NCBI GenBank assembly: GCA_964540005.1
Contig: CAZILN010000289.1
Span: 1-47,802, forward strand
Direction of reading: 5' to 3'
Length of the DNA: 47,802 nt
From: CAZILN01 sp964540005
GTDB taxonomy: Bacteria > Bacteroidota > Bacteroidia > Bacteroidales > SM23-62
Shown here: positions 34,711-44,600 of the stretch, piece after piece
How the letters are laid out: every line of letters begins with the position of its first letter
Numbering within the stretch: position 1 is the first letter of the stretch
Position numbers and translations under genes: made by a program
Notes under the pieces: model-generated
Told to the model about the DNA's origin: nothing
What the model saw: only the letters and a program-made list of their open reading frames with translations
Databases searched by the model: none

Positions 34711-36174
34711 CTATTGAATCTCCCGGTTATTACCGGCTTTACTGATTATCCATAATCCGAGGAATGTAAATATCCCGTTAATGATCAGCAGTTCAAAGCC
34801 GAACTCGTAACCGCCCAGCAGGACGGATGAAAAGCGGCTCAGCAGGAATGACAGAAGGGGTGAGAGTATGCAGATAAGCGGCACCAGGCGGTCCTTAACC
34901 TTCCACCGGGTGAACAAACCGAAACTGTACATCCCCAGCAAAGGCCCGTAGGTATAGCCCGCCGCAGTGAACAGGGCGGCGATCACGCTCTGGTTGTTAA
35001 TGGCTTTGAAGATCAGTATGACCACCAGCAAAATGACCGATATAAGTATATGGACCCGCTTGCGCATGCGCCCCAGTTCATCCTCCCGGAGCTTCAGTCC
35101 GCCCAGGATATCCACCGTAAAGGAGGTGGTCAGCGATGTCAGGGCACTGTCGGCGCTGGAATAAGCCGCTGCTACCAGTCCCACAATAAAGAATACCGTA
35201 ACCACCGGAGCAAGGTACCCTCCCGTACTTATTAAAGGGAACAGGTCATCGGTCATTTCAGGGACGGCAATACCTGTGCGCCCGGCAAACACAAACAGCA
35301 GAACGCCCAGGGAGAGGAAAATGAGGTTTACCGGGACCAGCGCAATGCTCAGCCAGTAGACGTTCTTTTTTGCTTCTTTCAGGTTCCGGCATGAGAGGTT
35401 CTTCTGCATCATGTCCTGGTCAAGCCCGGTCATAACAATAGCAATAAAAGCACCGCTCAGGAACTGTTTGACAAAGAAATTCTTGTCTGTCCAGTCATCA
35501 AAGAAAAACATTCTTGAGTAGGAGCTCTCTTTTACAGTACTTATAATCCCCCTGAAATCCAGGTCCAGGGACCTGCTTATCAGGACAATAGTAAGGACAA
35601 CGGCCGTGATCATGAAGACGGTCTGCAGGGTATCCGTCCATATAATGGTCTTGATCCCGCCCCTGTTGGTATACAGCCAGATCAGCAGTATGGTGATCAC
35701 CACGGTTATGATAAAGGGCACTCCCATGGCCTCAAATACAGTGATCTGCAAGACATTGGCTATCAGGAAAAGCCTGAAAGAGGCCCCTATTATTCTTGAC
35801 AGCAGGAAAAAGGAAGCCCCCGTTTTGTACGACCGGAAACCCAGGCGCTGTTCCAGGTAAGTATAAATGGATGTCAGGTTCAGCCGGTAATAGATGGGCA
35901 GTAATACATTGGCTATAACAAAATATCCCGCCAGGTACCCCAGGACCATCTGCATATAGGAAAACTGGCTGTCCAGGACCCATCCCGGTACCGATATAAA
36001 GGTCACACCCGAGAGGGAGGCGCCTATCATCCCGAAAGAAACTACGTACCAGGGCGACTTGCGGTTACCTATAAAAAAACCCGCATTGTCAGCAGATCTT
36101 CCTGTATAATAAGATATTACAAGGATCACAGCAAAATAGCAGGCAATTATAAGCAATACTCCCAGGGGTGGCAT
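34711..36174 (-). CDS. Sodium:solute symporter family protein
   Basis: 487 residues with about 13 predicted membrane spans. SSS family motifs: GRSADNAGFFIGNRKSPWYVVSFGMIGASLSGVTFISVPG in the first two spans, YLEQRLGFRSYKTGASFFLLSRIIGASFRL, ITGLDQDMMQKNLSCRNLKEAKK (with DQDMMQKN) and AAYSSADSALTSLTTSFTVDI (TM8, Na+ site Ser residues). This is the branch near the Bacteroidota NIS/sialic-acid-like symporters, but the substrate cannot be assigned from sequence. It is convergent with the exporter operon (49-base gap) and divergent from recR. Confidence 0.93.
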   Translation of the reverse strand: MPPLGVLLIIACYFAVILVISYYTGRSADNAGFFIGNRKSPWYVVSFGMIGASLSGVTFISVPGWVLDSQFSYMQMVLGYLAGYFVIANVLLPIYYRLNLTSIYTYLEQRLGFRSYKTGASFFLLSRIIGASFRLFLIANVLQITVFEAMGVPFIITVVITILLIWLYTNRGGIKTIIWTDTLQTVFMITAVVLTIVLISRSLDLDFRGIISTVKESSYSRMFFFDDWTDKNFFVKQFLSGAFIAIVMTGLDQDMMQKNLSCRNLKEAKKNVYWLSIALVPVNLIFLSLGVLLFVFAGRTGIAVPEMTDDLFPLISTGGYLAPVVTVFFIVGLVAAAYSSADSALTSLTTSFTVDILGGLKLREDELGRMRKRVHILISVILLVVILIFKAINNQSVIAALFTAAGYTYGPLLGMYSFGLFTRWKVKDRLVPLICILSPLLSFLLSRFSSVLLGGYEFGFELLIINGIFTFLGLWIISKAGNNREIQ

Positions 36175-36231
36175 ACAGGCAGCATTTGGTATTGGCTCTG
36201 CAAGCTTACTAAAAACAATTCAATAAAAAAA

Positions 36232-36262
36232 TTGCTAATCGCTTGAATAGATATTATTTTTG
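36232..36262 (+). promoter_or_regulatory. recR promoter (TTGC, 19 bases, TATTTTTG)
   Basis: TTGC at 36232-36235 and TATTTTTG at 36255-36262 are separated by 19 bases, matching the Bacteroidota promoter apart from the TTGC in place of TTTG. The -7 box includes the TTG at 36260 that begins the longer reading frame, so that start cannot be used from this promoter. Confidence 0.55.
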
Positions 36263-36295
36263 ATGGCCTTACACAATTATAAATCAAGTGATTCC

Positions 36296-36922
36296 ATGAA
36301 CATACATTCTTACCCATCTGTCCTGCTGGAAGAGGCGGTCAGGGAATTTGCCCGCCTGCCGGGTATCGGGCAGAAAACAGCCCTGAGGCTGGTGCTTTAC
36401 CTGCTGAAAATGGACGGCCAGGCGGTGGCATCCTTCAGTAATGCCCTGATCCAGCTGAAGAACCAGGTTAAGTATTGTAAGACCTGTAAGAATATTTCGG
36501 ATACGGAAGAGTGCAATATCTGTTCAAACCCGAAACGGGATGCAGGCTGCGTTTGTGTTGTGGAAAATATCAGGGATGTGATGTCATGTGAGAACACCGG
36601 CCAGTATAACGGCCTTTATCATGTGCTGGGGGGTATTATTTCCCCAATGGACGGTATCGGTCCGGGAGACCTCTTCATCGACTCACTGGTGGAAAGGGTT
36701 GCATCAGGACAGGTAAAGGAGGTCATTCTCGCCCTGAGCACCACCATGGAAGGGGATACCACGAATTTCTATATTTATAAAAGGCTGAAGGATTTTCCCG
36801 TAGAGGTAAGCACCCTGGCCCGTGGAGTGGCAATCGGGGATGAGCTGGAGTATGCCGATGAAATAACGCTGGGAAGATCCATCGTAAACCGTACTCCATT
36901 CGAAGATTCCCTTAAGAATTGA
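36296..36922 (+). CDS. recR: Recombination mediator protein RecR
   Basis: 208 residues from the ATG at 36296, normal for RecR (about 200). RecR works with RecF/RecO to load RecA on single-stranded DNA gaps. Domains: HhH (FARLPGIGQKTALRLVLYLL), C4 zinc finger (CKTCKNISDTEECNIC), Toprim (CVVENIRDVMSCENTGQYNGLYHVLGGIISPMDGIGPGDL, then EVILALSTTMEGDTTNFYIYKRL) and Walker-B-like C-terminus (STLARGVAIGDELEYADEITLGRSI). An upstream TTG at 36260 gives a 12-residue extension not seen in the family and overlaps the promoter. Confidence 0.97.
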   Translation: MNIHSYPSVLLEEAVREFARLPGIGQKTALRLVLYLLKMDGQAVASFSNALIQLKNQVKYCKTCKNISDTEECNICSNPKRDAGCVCVVENIRDVMSCENTGQYNGLYHVLGGIISPMDGIGPGDLFIDSLVERVASGQVKEVILALSTTMEGDTTNFYIYKRLKDFPVEVSTLARGVAIGDELEYADEITLGRSIVNRTPFEDSLKN

Positions 36923-36995
36923 TGAGCCTGTAAACCTGAAATGTATAAAACCTCAGAAGTAAAAATCATGATTACATCCAACTAAACGGATAGCT

Positions 36996-38231
36996 ATGGA
37001 ACTAAAAAACGGGAAGTATTTTATTGACGGTATACCCGTCCTGAAACTTATAGAAAAGTATGGTTCACCCCTGTACATTTACGAGACAGCAAGGATGAAA
37101 TCACAGTATGAAAGCCTGACAAAAGCATTCAGCAAGGCGAAGACAGAAATTTACTATGCCTGCAAGGCACTTACCAATCTGAATGTACTCAGCTATTTCC
37201 GTTCCCTGGGGTCCGGACTGGATACCGTGTCCATACAGGAAGTGGAGCTTGGACTGCAGGCGGGATTCAAACCTCAGGACATTCTGTTCACCCCTAACTG
37301 TGTTTCCATGGAAGAGATCAATGAGGCTGTTGAAAAGGGGGTACGCATTAATATTGATAACATTTCCATACTCGAACAGTTTGGTCACCAGTACGGGAAG
37401 TCCATCCCTGTCAGTGTCCGGATCAATCCGCACATCATGGTAGGTGCCAACAGTAAAATAGCCACCGGGCACATTGATTCGAAATTTGGTATATCCATCC
37501 ACCAGTTGCCCCTGCTGCAGCGGGTGATCGAAACCAATAATATGATGGTGGAGGGAGTGCATATGCATACCGGCTCAGACATTCTAGATGTGGATGTCTT
37601 CATCCGTGGGGTGGAGATCCTTCTTGAAACCGCCACGAAATTCAGGGATCTTAAATATATTGACATTGGAAGCGGCTTCAAGGTGGCATACCGGCAGGAC
37701 GATATTTATACTGATGTTGAGTCGCTGGGACAAAAACTTACAGAGCGGTTCAGCCGCTTCTGCAAGGATTATGGCAGACAGCTTACCCTGATCTTTGAAC
37801 CGGGAAAGTTCCTGGTCAGCGAAGCGGGGTGTTTTGTGGCCCGGACCAACGTAGTAAAACAAACCACTTCGACGGTTTTTGCCGGAATGGATACCGGGAT
37901 GAACCATTTCATCAGGCCCATGTTCTATGATGCCTGGCATGAAATTGTGAATGTTTCCAATCCCGGGGGCAAACCCAGGATCTATACGGTGGTGGGGTAT
38001 ATCTGCGAAACGGATACCTTCGGATGGAACCGGAAGATATCCGAGATCAGCGAGGGCGATTACCTGGCTTTCAAGAATGCCGGTGCCTATTGCTTTGCCA
38101 TGTCATCAAACTATAATTCCCGCTACCGTCCTGCTGAAGTACTGGTTCATGAGAAAAAGGACCTGCTTATCAGGAAAAGGGAAATACAGGATGACCTGAC
38201 AAGGAACCAGGTCGTACACAATATATTCTGA
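36996..38231 (+). CDS. lysA: Diaminopimelate decarboxylase
   Basis: 411 residues. LysA decarboxylates meso-diaminopimelate to lysine, the last step of lysine synthesis, using PLP. Fold type III barrel: PLYIYETARM at the start, PLP lysine in YYACKALTNLNVLSYF, VSIQEVELGLQAGF, VSVRINPHI, KFGISIHQLP, GVHMHTGSDILD, IDIGSGFKVAY (phosphate-binding loop), FEPGKFLVSEAGCFV and DAWHEIVN. The interface motif VVGYICETDTFGWNRKI provides the C-E-D residues completing the active site (GPiCEs-Df type). It is 74 bases after recR. No other lysine gene is in the window. Confidence 0.94.
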   Translation: MELKNGKYFIDGIPVLKLIEKYGSPLYIYETARMKSQYESLTKAFSKAKTEIYYACKALTNLNVLSYFRSLGSGLDTVSIQEVELGLQAGFKPQDILFTPNCVSMEEINEAVEKGVRINIDNISILEQFGHQYGKSIPVSVRINPHIMVGANSKIATGHIDSKFGISIHQLPLLQRVIETNNMMVEGVHMHTGSDILDVDVFIRGVEILLETATKFRDLKYIDIGSGFKVAYRQDDIYTDVESLGQKLTERFSRFCKDYGRQLTLIFEPGKFLVSEAGCFVARTNVVKQTTSTVFAGMDTGMNHFIRPMFYDAWHEIVNVSNPGGKPRIYTVVGYICETDTFGWNRKISEISEGDYLAFKNAGAYCFAMSSNYNSRYRPAEVLVHEKKDLLIRKREIQDDLTRNQVVHNIF

Positions 38232-38236
38232 ACAAT

Positions 38237-38295
38237 AAGTTAGCAGGTTCGCAAGTTATAAATTCGCAAATTAGCAAGTTCCAGGTTCGCAATAC
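38237..38295 (+). repeat. Short degenerate repeats (GTTNGCA units) between lysA and the glycosyltransferase
   Basis: The 85-base gap is largely made of imperfect copies of an 8-9 base unit such as GTTAGCAG, GTTCGCAAG, ATTCGCAAA, TTAGCAAG and GGTTCGCAA. It is too short and irregular to be a CRISPR and there is no obvious stem. The origin is unknown. Confidence 0.55.
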
Positions 38296-38316
38296 GATTC
38301 GGACTAAGGAGAAAAC

Positions 38317-40305
38317 ATGGATCTGTCCATAGTCATAGTAAACTACAACGTCAAGTACTTTCTTGAGCAGTGTTTGCATTCCGTACAAAAAGCATCACAG
38401 AAACTTAATGTCGAGGTATTTGTGGTGGACAACAACTCTGTGGACAGTTCCTGTACCATGATCAGGGAGAAATTTCCCGGTATTCACCTGATAGAGAACA
38501 AGCAGAACCTGGGATTTTCGAAAGCAAACAACCAGGCCATCAAAAAATCGAAAGGGAAATACGTTCTCCTGCTGAACCCTGACACCGTTATTGAAGAGGA
38601 CACACTGGATAAATGTTTTCGTTTCATGGAGGATCACCCTGAGGCGGGGATACTGGGTGTGAAAATGATTGACGGGAAGGGGCGTTTCCTGCCGGAATCC
38701 AAAAGGGCACTGCCCCGGCCCATGGTGGCTTTCTATAAGATATTCGGCCTGTCACGGCTGTTCCCCCGGTCAAGGATATTCGGAAGGTACCACCTGGGGT
38801 TCCTGGATAAGGACCAGGTCAACGAGGTGGATGTACTTCCCGGTGCCTTTATGCTCCTGCGGCAGTCCGCACTTAAGGTAACAGGACTCCTGGATGAGGA
38901 ATTTTTCATGTACGGGGAGGATATTGACCTTTCCTATCGCATGATCAAAGCGGGCTTTAAAAACGTCTATTTCCCTGAAACCACCATCATACATTACAAG
39001 GGGGAAAGCACCAAGAAAGGCAGCCTTAATTATGTGCTTACCTTTTATAATGCTATGATCATTTATGCCAGAAAACATTTTTCTCAGAAGATGGCCAAAT
39101 CCTATACCCTGCTGATAAACCTGGCCATATATTTCCGGGCCATACTTGCCATAACCCGCAGAACCCTTAAAAACATCATTCTGCCCCTGTTGGATATCAT
39201 ACTCTTCTACACGGGATTTTTGCTGATCAAACCCGCATGGGAATCATACCGTTTCCCTTCAGGTGGCAGCTACCCTCCTGAATTCATGTATTTAGTGGTA
39301 CCCGCCTACATACTTACATGGATCATTGCACTGTATTTTTCCGGTGGATATGATAAACCCCTGAAGCTTTTCAGCGTAATAAAAGGGTTGTTGTCGGGAA
39401 CCTTCATTATCCTGGTTATCTATGCCCTGCTGCCGGAAACACTGAGATTCTCTCGTGCCCTGCTGCTGCTGGGTGCCGCAGGTTCACTGCTGATGAGCCT
39501 GGCTTCACGGTTTCTGCTGGGGGTACTCAGGATCCCGGGCTTCGAACTTCAGCTGTTCCAGAAAAAACGTATTATAATAATCGGTACTGACACAGAAGCA
39601 CAAAGGGTGGAAAGCCTCCTGAGAAAGACCGATCACAAGCCGGAGATCATCGGCATTATCTCACCGGGCAACAAAAAATCAGCCGCTGCCATTGGCATGG
39701 TCAACCAGCTTGAAGACATAATCAGGATCAACCGTATCAATGAGATCATCTTTTGTGCACGTGATATTTCTTCACAGAGCATTATTCACAAGATGATGCT
39801 GCTCCAGGAGAGCGGACTGGAATATAAAATCGCCCCTCCCGAAAGCCTTATAATAATCGGCAGTAATTCCATTAATACTGCAGGGGATCTGTACCTGATC
39901 GATTTCAATTCACTGAACAGACCTGTTAACATACGGAGTAAGCGCTTATTCGATTTCCTGATGTCCCTTTTCCTCTTTGTTCTCTTCCCGGTAATGCTCT
40001 TCATTGTCAAAAGACCACTCAGGTTCCTGGCCAATGCATTCCTGGTATTATCGGGGTATTTCAGCTGGGTGGGATATGCACCGGGAAGCATTCAGGAACT
40101 ATATGATCTGCCTGCTGTTAAAAGAGGCATCCTCAGTCCCCTGGACGGATTGAGGGAAACGATCCTGGAGGATGGTATTAACGAGAGGGTCAATATTACC
40201 TATTCACGTGATTACAGTATCTTTACTGATCTGAACATACTCTGGAGGGGGATGAAAGAACTGGGCAGGAAACCATATCTAATACCGGAAGATGGCACAA
40301 ATTGA
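38317..40305 (+). CDS. Family 2 glycosyltransferase fused to a degenerate polyprenyl-phosphate sugar-transferase-like region
   Basis: 662 residues. Residues 1-245 form a GT2 of the rhamnosyltransferase type: LSIVIVNYNVKYFLEQCL, VEVFVVDNNSVDSS, NLGFSKANNQAI, LLNPDTVIEE (metal-binding DxD counterpart), LPGAFMLLRQSAL and EEFFMYGEDIDLSYRM. From about 265 to 400 there are five or so membrane spans. A Rossmann-like segment KKRIIIIGTDTEAQRVESLL (about 415-435) and the rest to 545 resemble the CoA_binding_3 domain of UndP-sugar transferases. KRLFDFLMSLFLFVLFPVMLFIV, FSWVGYAPGS and LPAVKRGILSPLDGL look like the flanks of a PGT catalytic core whose middle is missing. It probably adds a sugar to a lipid-linked glycan at the membrane. 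It overlaps the E2 gene by 14 bases. Confidence 0.85.
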   Translation: MDLSIVIVNYNVKYFLEQCLHSVQKASQKLNVEVFVVDNNSVDSSCTMIREKFPGIHLIENKQNLGFSKANNQAIKKSKGKYVLLLNPDTVIEEDTLDKCFRFMEDHPEAGILGVKMIDGKGRFLPESKRALPRPMVAFYKIFGLSRLFPRSRIFGRYHLGFLDKDQVNEVDVLPGAFMLLRQSALKVTGLLDEEFFMYGEDIDLSYRMIKAGFKNVYFPETTIIHYKGESTKKGSLNYVLTFYNAMIIYARKHFSQKMAKSYTLLINLAIYFRAILAITRRTLKNIILPLLDIILFYTGFLLIKPAWESYRFPSGGSYPPEFMYLVVPAYILTWIIALYFSGGYDKPLKLFSVIKGLLSGTFIILVIYALLPETLRFSRALLLLGAAGSLLMSLASRFLLGVLRIPGFELQLFQKKRIIIIGTDTEAQRVESLLRKTDHKPEIIGIISPGNKKSAAAIGMVNQLEDIIRINRINEIIFCARDISSQSIIHKMMLLQESGLEYKIAPPESLIIIGSNSINTAGDLYLIDFNSLNRPVNIRSKRLFDFLMSLFLFVLFPVMLFIVKRPLRFLANAFLVLSGYFSWVGYAPGSIQELYDLPAVKRGILSPLDGLRETILEDGINERVNITYSRDYSIFTDLNILWRGMKELGRKPYLIPEDGTN

Positions 40306-41593
40306 AATCAGCCTTCCGGCACTGGGGGAAGGTGTTATAGAAGCAGAGATTACACGCTGGCTTGTCGGGGAAGGGGAAAAGGTGGAAGCAGAACAGCCTG
40401 TGGTGGAGATAGCGACTGATAAGGTTGACTCGGAAGTACCGGCAGCCGATGCAGGGATCCTGGTAAAAATACTGATAGGCGAAGGAGAAACAGCAAAGAT
40501 AGGGCAGGTCCTGGGCATCCTTGAAACCGATGCCGGAACATATGCTGCACCGGCCGCAGCAGACCATTCCGCCATTAACACAGAAGATACTGATGTCCTG
40601 ACAGGGAACAGGATCTCCGCAATAGTCTCTGAATCAACCGTCCAGGACTATACTCCGCCCCAACCCAGTCGCACGCATTTCCTTTCTCCTGCTGTCAGGA
40701 ACCTGATAAAGGAACACCGGATCAGTGATGCAGACATTTCAAACATACAGGGTACGGGAGAAAACGGCCGGATCATCATTGCTGACGTAAGGGCCTTCCT
40801 TGCAACAGGTGGTGCAGGCACCGCAGCAAGGGAGCCCGATAAAGCTGTACCTCTGATACCTGAGGAGCTCATCTACGGCGGTCCCGAGAACGAGATCATA
40901 GAAATGGACAGGATGCGCAGGATCATAGCCCGGCATATGTCGTATTCCAAGCAGGTCTCCCCACATGTAAATTCATTCATCGAAACGGATGTTACCGACC
41001 TGGTTTACCTGAGGAACAGTATTAAAGACAGGTACCTTGAGAATCACGGGCAGAAACTGACCCTTACGCCAATGATACTGACAGCAGTCATCAGGGCAAT
41101 TAAAGACTTCCCCCTCATAAACGTGTCGGTTGACAGGGAAAGGATCATCCTGAAAAAGAGTATCAATATAGGAATGGCCACTGCTCTTCGTAACGGCAAC
41201 CTTATTGTACCTGTTATTAAAGATGCTGATAAATTGAGCTTTAAAGCCCTGGTTTCTAGGGTGAACGACCTGGCGGACCGTTCGCGCGAAAACCAGCTCC
41301 GTCCGGATGAGATCCGGGGTGGCACATTTACGGTGACCAACCTGGGACCATTCGGCAGCCTCAGCGGCACCCCCATTATACACCAGCCGGAAGCGGCAAT
41401 CCTGGCCCTGGGAGCCATAAAGAAGAAACCCGCCGTTGTTGAAACAGAGGGGCGGGAGGCCATAGGGATCAGGCATATCATGATCATGTGCCTGGCTTAT
41501 GACCACAGGGTAATAGACGGGGCCCTGGGCGGCATGTTCCTCAAACGGATCAGCGATATTCTTGAAAAAGAAGTACCTGAGACCGGTTTCTAA
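40292..41593 (+). CDS. 2-oxo acid dehydrogenase E2 component (dihydrolipoamide acyltransferase)
   Basis: 433 residues. E2 transfers acyl groups from the E1 thiamine enzyme to CoA through a swinging lipoyl arm. Domains: lipoyl domain 1-77 with lipoylated K44 in EIATDKVDSEVP; linker; E1/E3-binding domain about 130-165 (FLSPAVRNLIKEHRISDADISNIQGTGENGRIIIADV); catalytic domain about 200-430 with RMRRIIARHMSYSKQVSPHVNSF, GTFTVTNLGPFGSLSGTPIIHQPEAAILALG and CLAYDHRVIDGALGGMFL (catalytic HxxxDG). A single lipoyl domain suggests a branched-chain or 2-oxoisovalerate-like complex. E1 and E3 genes are not in the window; it overlaps the glycosyltransferase gene by 14 bases, an odd coupling. Confidence 0.95.
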   Translation: MAQIEISLPALGEGVIEAEITRWLVGEGEKVEAEQPVVEIATDKVDSEVPAADAGILVKILIGEGETAKIGQVLGILETDAGTYAAPAAADHSAINTEDTDVLTGNRISAIVSESTVQDYTPPQPSRTHFLSPAVRNLIKEHRISDADISNIQGTGENGRIIIADVRAFLATGGAGTAAREPDKAVPLIPEELIYGGPENEIIEMDRMRRIIARHMSYSKQVSPHVNSFIETDVTDLVYLRNSIKDRYLENHGQKLTLTPMILTAVIRAIKDFPLINVSVDRERIILKKSINIGMATALRNGNLIVPVIKDADKLSFKALVSRVNDLADRSRENQLRPDEIRGGTFTVTNLGPFGSLSGTPIIHQPEAAILALGAIKKKPAVVETEGREAIGIRHIMIMCLAYDHRVIDGALGGMFLKRISDILEKEVPETGF

Positions 41594-41676
41594 GAAATAA
41601 CTTGCTGATACAGTATCTTTATGAATGCTTATAATATTGTTAAAATTTGTTTATTTTGTGTGATTATTGAAACCAC

Positions 41677-44600
41677 ATGAGAAGTTTCTCAATTATTTTA
41701 CTTCTTATTGCCACCACGATCAACCTGTTGCAGGCACAAATTGAACTGGAACACAGGGAAACATGGCTGGAAGCCGAATCCTTCTTCCTGTTTGAAGAAT
41801 ATAACGAAGCCTTTCCTTATTACACTCAGCTTTACGATTACTATCCTGATAACGACAACATTAGTTATAAAATCGGAGTATGCCTGCTCAATGATCCCTT
41901 CAGAAAGGATGAATCTATTGCTTACTTGGAAAAGGCTGTACAGAACATCAACCCTGATTACAAAGATGACTCCTTCCGTGAAACAATGGCACCGACAGAA
42001 TCGTATTTTTACCTTGGCAATGCATACAGGATCAACAACCAGCTGGAAAAAGCCATACGGACTTACAAAAGGTTCAAGGAAATAGGTGATCCTGATGTAT
42101 ATGATCTTGATCTTGTAGACGAGCAAATTAAAGCCTGCGAAAATGCACAGGAACTGATGGGCCGTCCTGTGGATTTCAAACTCACTAATGTCGGAGAAGT
42201 TATAAATTCAAGGTTCTCGGATAAAAACCCGATTCTGTCCGGTGACAAAACCAAGATGGTTTATCTGCAGGTACAGCAGTTTACCGATGCATTCCGTTAC
42301 TCTGAAAAAATAGATGGCCAGTGGTCCTACCCGAGGGTCCTGAACCCTGAAATGCTGCTCGATGTCGATGAACTGGCCTATCCTACGGGCCTCTCATATG
42401 ACGGCACAGAAATGTTGCTGTATATGAGCGATGATTATAACGGAAATATCTATATCAGCCATAACATCGATGGCTTCTGGACGCCCCCTGAAATACTTAA
42501 CGACAATATCAACACCAAGTACTGGGAGTCCCATGCCTGTTTCAGCAGGGATGGAAAGACCATTTATTTCACCAGCAACAGGAAAGGGACCGTAGGCGAT
42601 CTCGATATCTATTATTCAGAATTTGATGAAAAGCAGCAGGACTGGGGAAAAGCAGTAAACCTTGGTAAAGTGGTGAATACCGAATACAACGAAGAAGCGC
42701 CCTTTATTTCCATGGATGGCAAGACCCTTTACTTCAGTTCATACGGGCATTTTAATATTGGCGGATATGATGTTCTGTATTCCAATCTACTTGAGGATAA
42801 TTCCTGGTCATCCCCCATAAATATCGGATATCCCATCAATACAACAGATGATGATTTGTTCTATCATCCCTTTGAGGATAAATATCATGCATACTTTCCG
42901 CGCTATATAGAGGATGGTTTCGGCCAGACCGACATTTTCCTTATCGAGATCTTCTCGGAAGAGCATCCGCGGAAGTTTACGATCAAGGGGATAGTAGGTA
43001 TACAGGACCTGCAACTGCTGACAAGACCTATTTCTGTCACTATAGTGGAAAAATATACCAGGGATACGGTAACGGTAAGGTATGCAGATATGGAAACCGG
43101 GGCATTTGATTTCGAAGCCACCAGGGGAAGCTATGATCTGCTGATCGAGAGTGATGAAATCAAGGCAATTGTTGACAGCGTAGTCATCCCGGAAGGGTAC
43201 AGGGAAGACGAATACATTATTAAACCGGACCTGACCGTATACAATACTGACTCAATAATTGAACTTTTCACCCCTGAGGTAGCCTATAAGATCATGGCCC
43301 GGGATACCCTCTACCGTGTCAGTACTGATGATCCTGTGGATATTGAACTGGGGGTCGAAGAAAAGGCTGTCCTGCTTGTGGAAAATTATACCTGGTCAAA
43401 GCTGCCGGCACCGGATACTATGTTTGCAATGGATACAGTAGTGGCTGCTGATACTGTGGTGGCAGCTGATACTGTGGTGGCTGCTGATACAATAGCTGAT
43501 GCCGAAACCATGATGCTTACCCTGCGGGAAACTGATACCCTGGAGATTGATACTTCGGTGATCCATTATTATTTTGTGCCGCTGCTGGGTAAGAACCTGC
43601 TGAAATTTGCCATGTTTGACTCATCAGGAAAGGTAAGCTATCAGGATATAAGCGTAATCTATAGCCCTGAACTGGCACTGACGGAAATAAGCGGGATGGA
43701 TACAGGGGATACCCCGGTTGCAGCTGTGAGTGACTCGCTGGTTATTGCTGCTATGGATACAGCTCCCGCTGTAGTTGTACCGTTTAGGGTTGATCCCGGA
43801 CTAAAAGAAACTGTTGAAAGGCTGTCAGGATTGGCGGATGGCGAACTGAAAAAAACCCTTCAACAACTTGACCTGGAAGAGGAAGGTATCAGCACGGAAG
43901 AAGAACTCATGGAATACCTGAAAGATAAAACCGATCGCTACGGCTACAGCAACCAGGAAGTCCAGGACCTGATAATCGACCGCATCCAGCATAAATACCT
44001 TAATGAGTATATAGCCCAGTTAAGCGGGCTCAGTAATGATCCTGCATTGATACAGTGTTTCGAGGATATAGATCTTCAGGAAAACAATATAAGCAACCTG
44101 CAGGATATATATGATCACATGATCAGCAAGACAGAATCTTCTGGTTTTGGGATCCCCCAGGTCAACGGGGCCTTCTCTCTCTTGTCTCAACGTGCAGAGG
44201 CAGAGGATATAATCGCTGAAATCAGTGCCGGATCCAACCAGTACCTCAGTGAGTTCATCACAGGTCTGAATATGGAAAAAGCCGGAATTAGCAATACCGT
44301 CGAGCTGTTCAATTTCCTTTTAGTCTCAGCAGATAAAAACGATTACTCTGAGAATGATGTGCTCCAGATCATGTTTGACTACCTTAACGAAGAAGACCTG
44401 AACCAGATGATGGCCATCCTTGAAGAAAATGCTTCCGGTGAACTGCTTGCAATCCTCGGCAAACTGGATCTGCAGGCTGAAAATATCCATGATGTTTCTG
44501 ATTTGTTTGCATACCTGCTGACACAGGTGCAGGATATGAACATGGAGGAATCACTGGTCTATAATGTTTTCCTTGATCTTGTTGATAATGTGGAAAAAAA

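Noticed and set aside
38237..38295. Possible CRISPR-like repeats
   Set aside because: Units are too short and irregular, with no spacers and no cas genes nearby.
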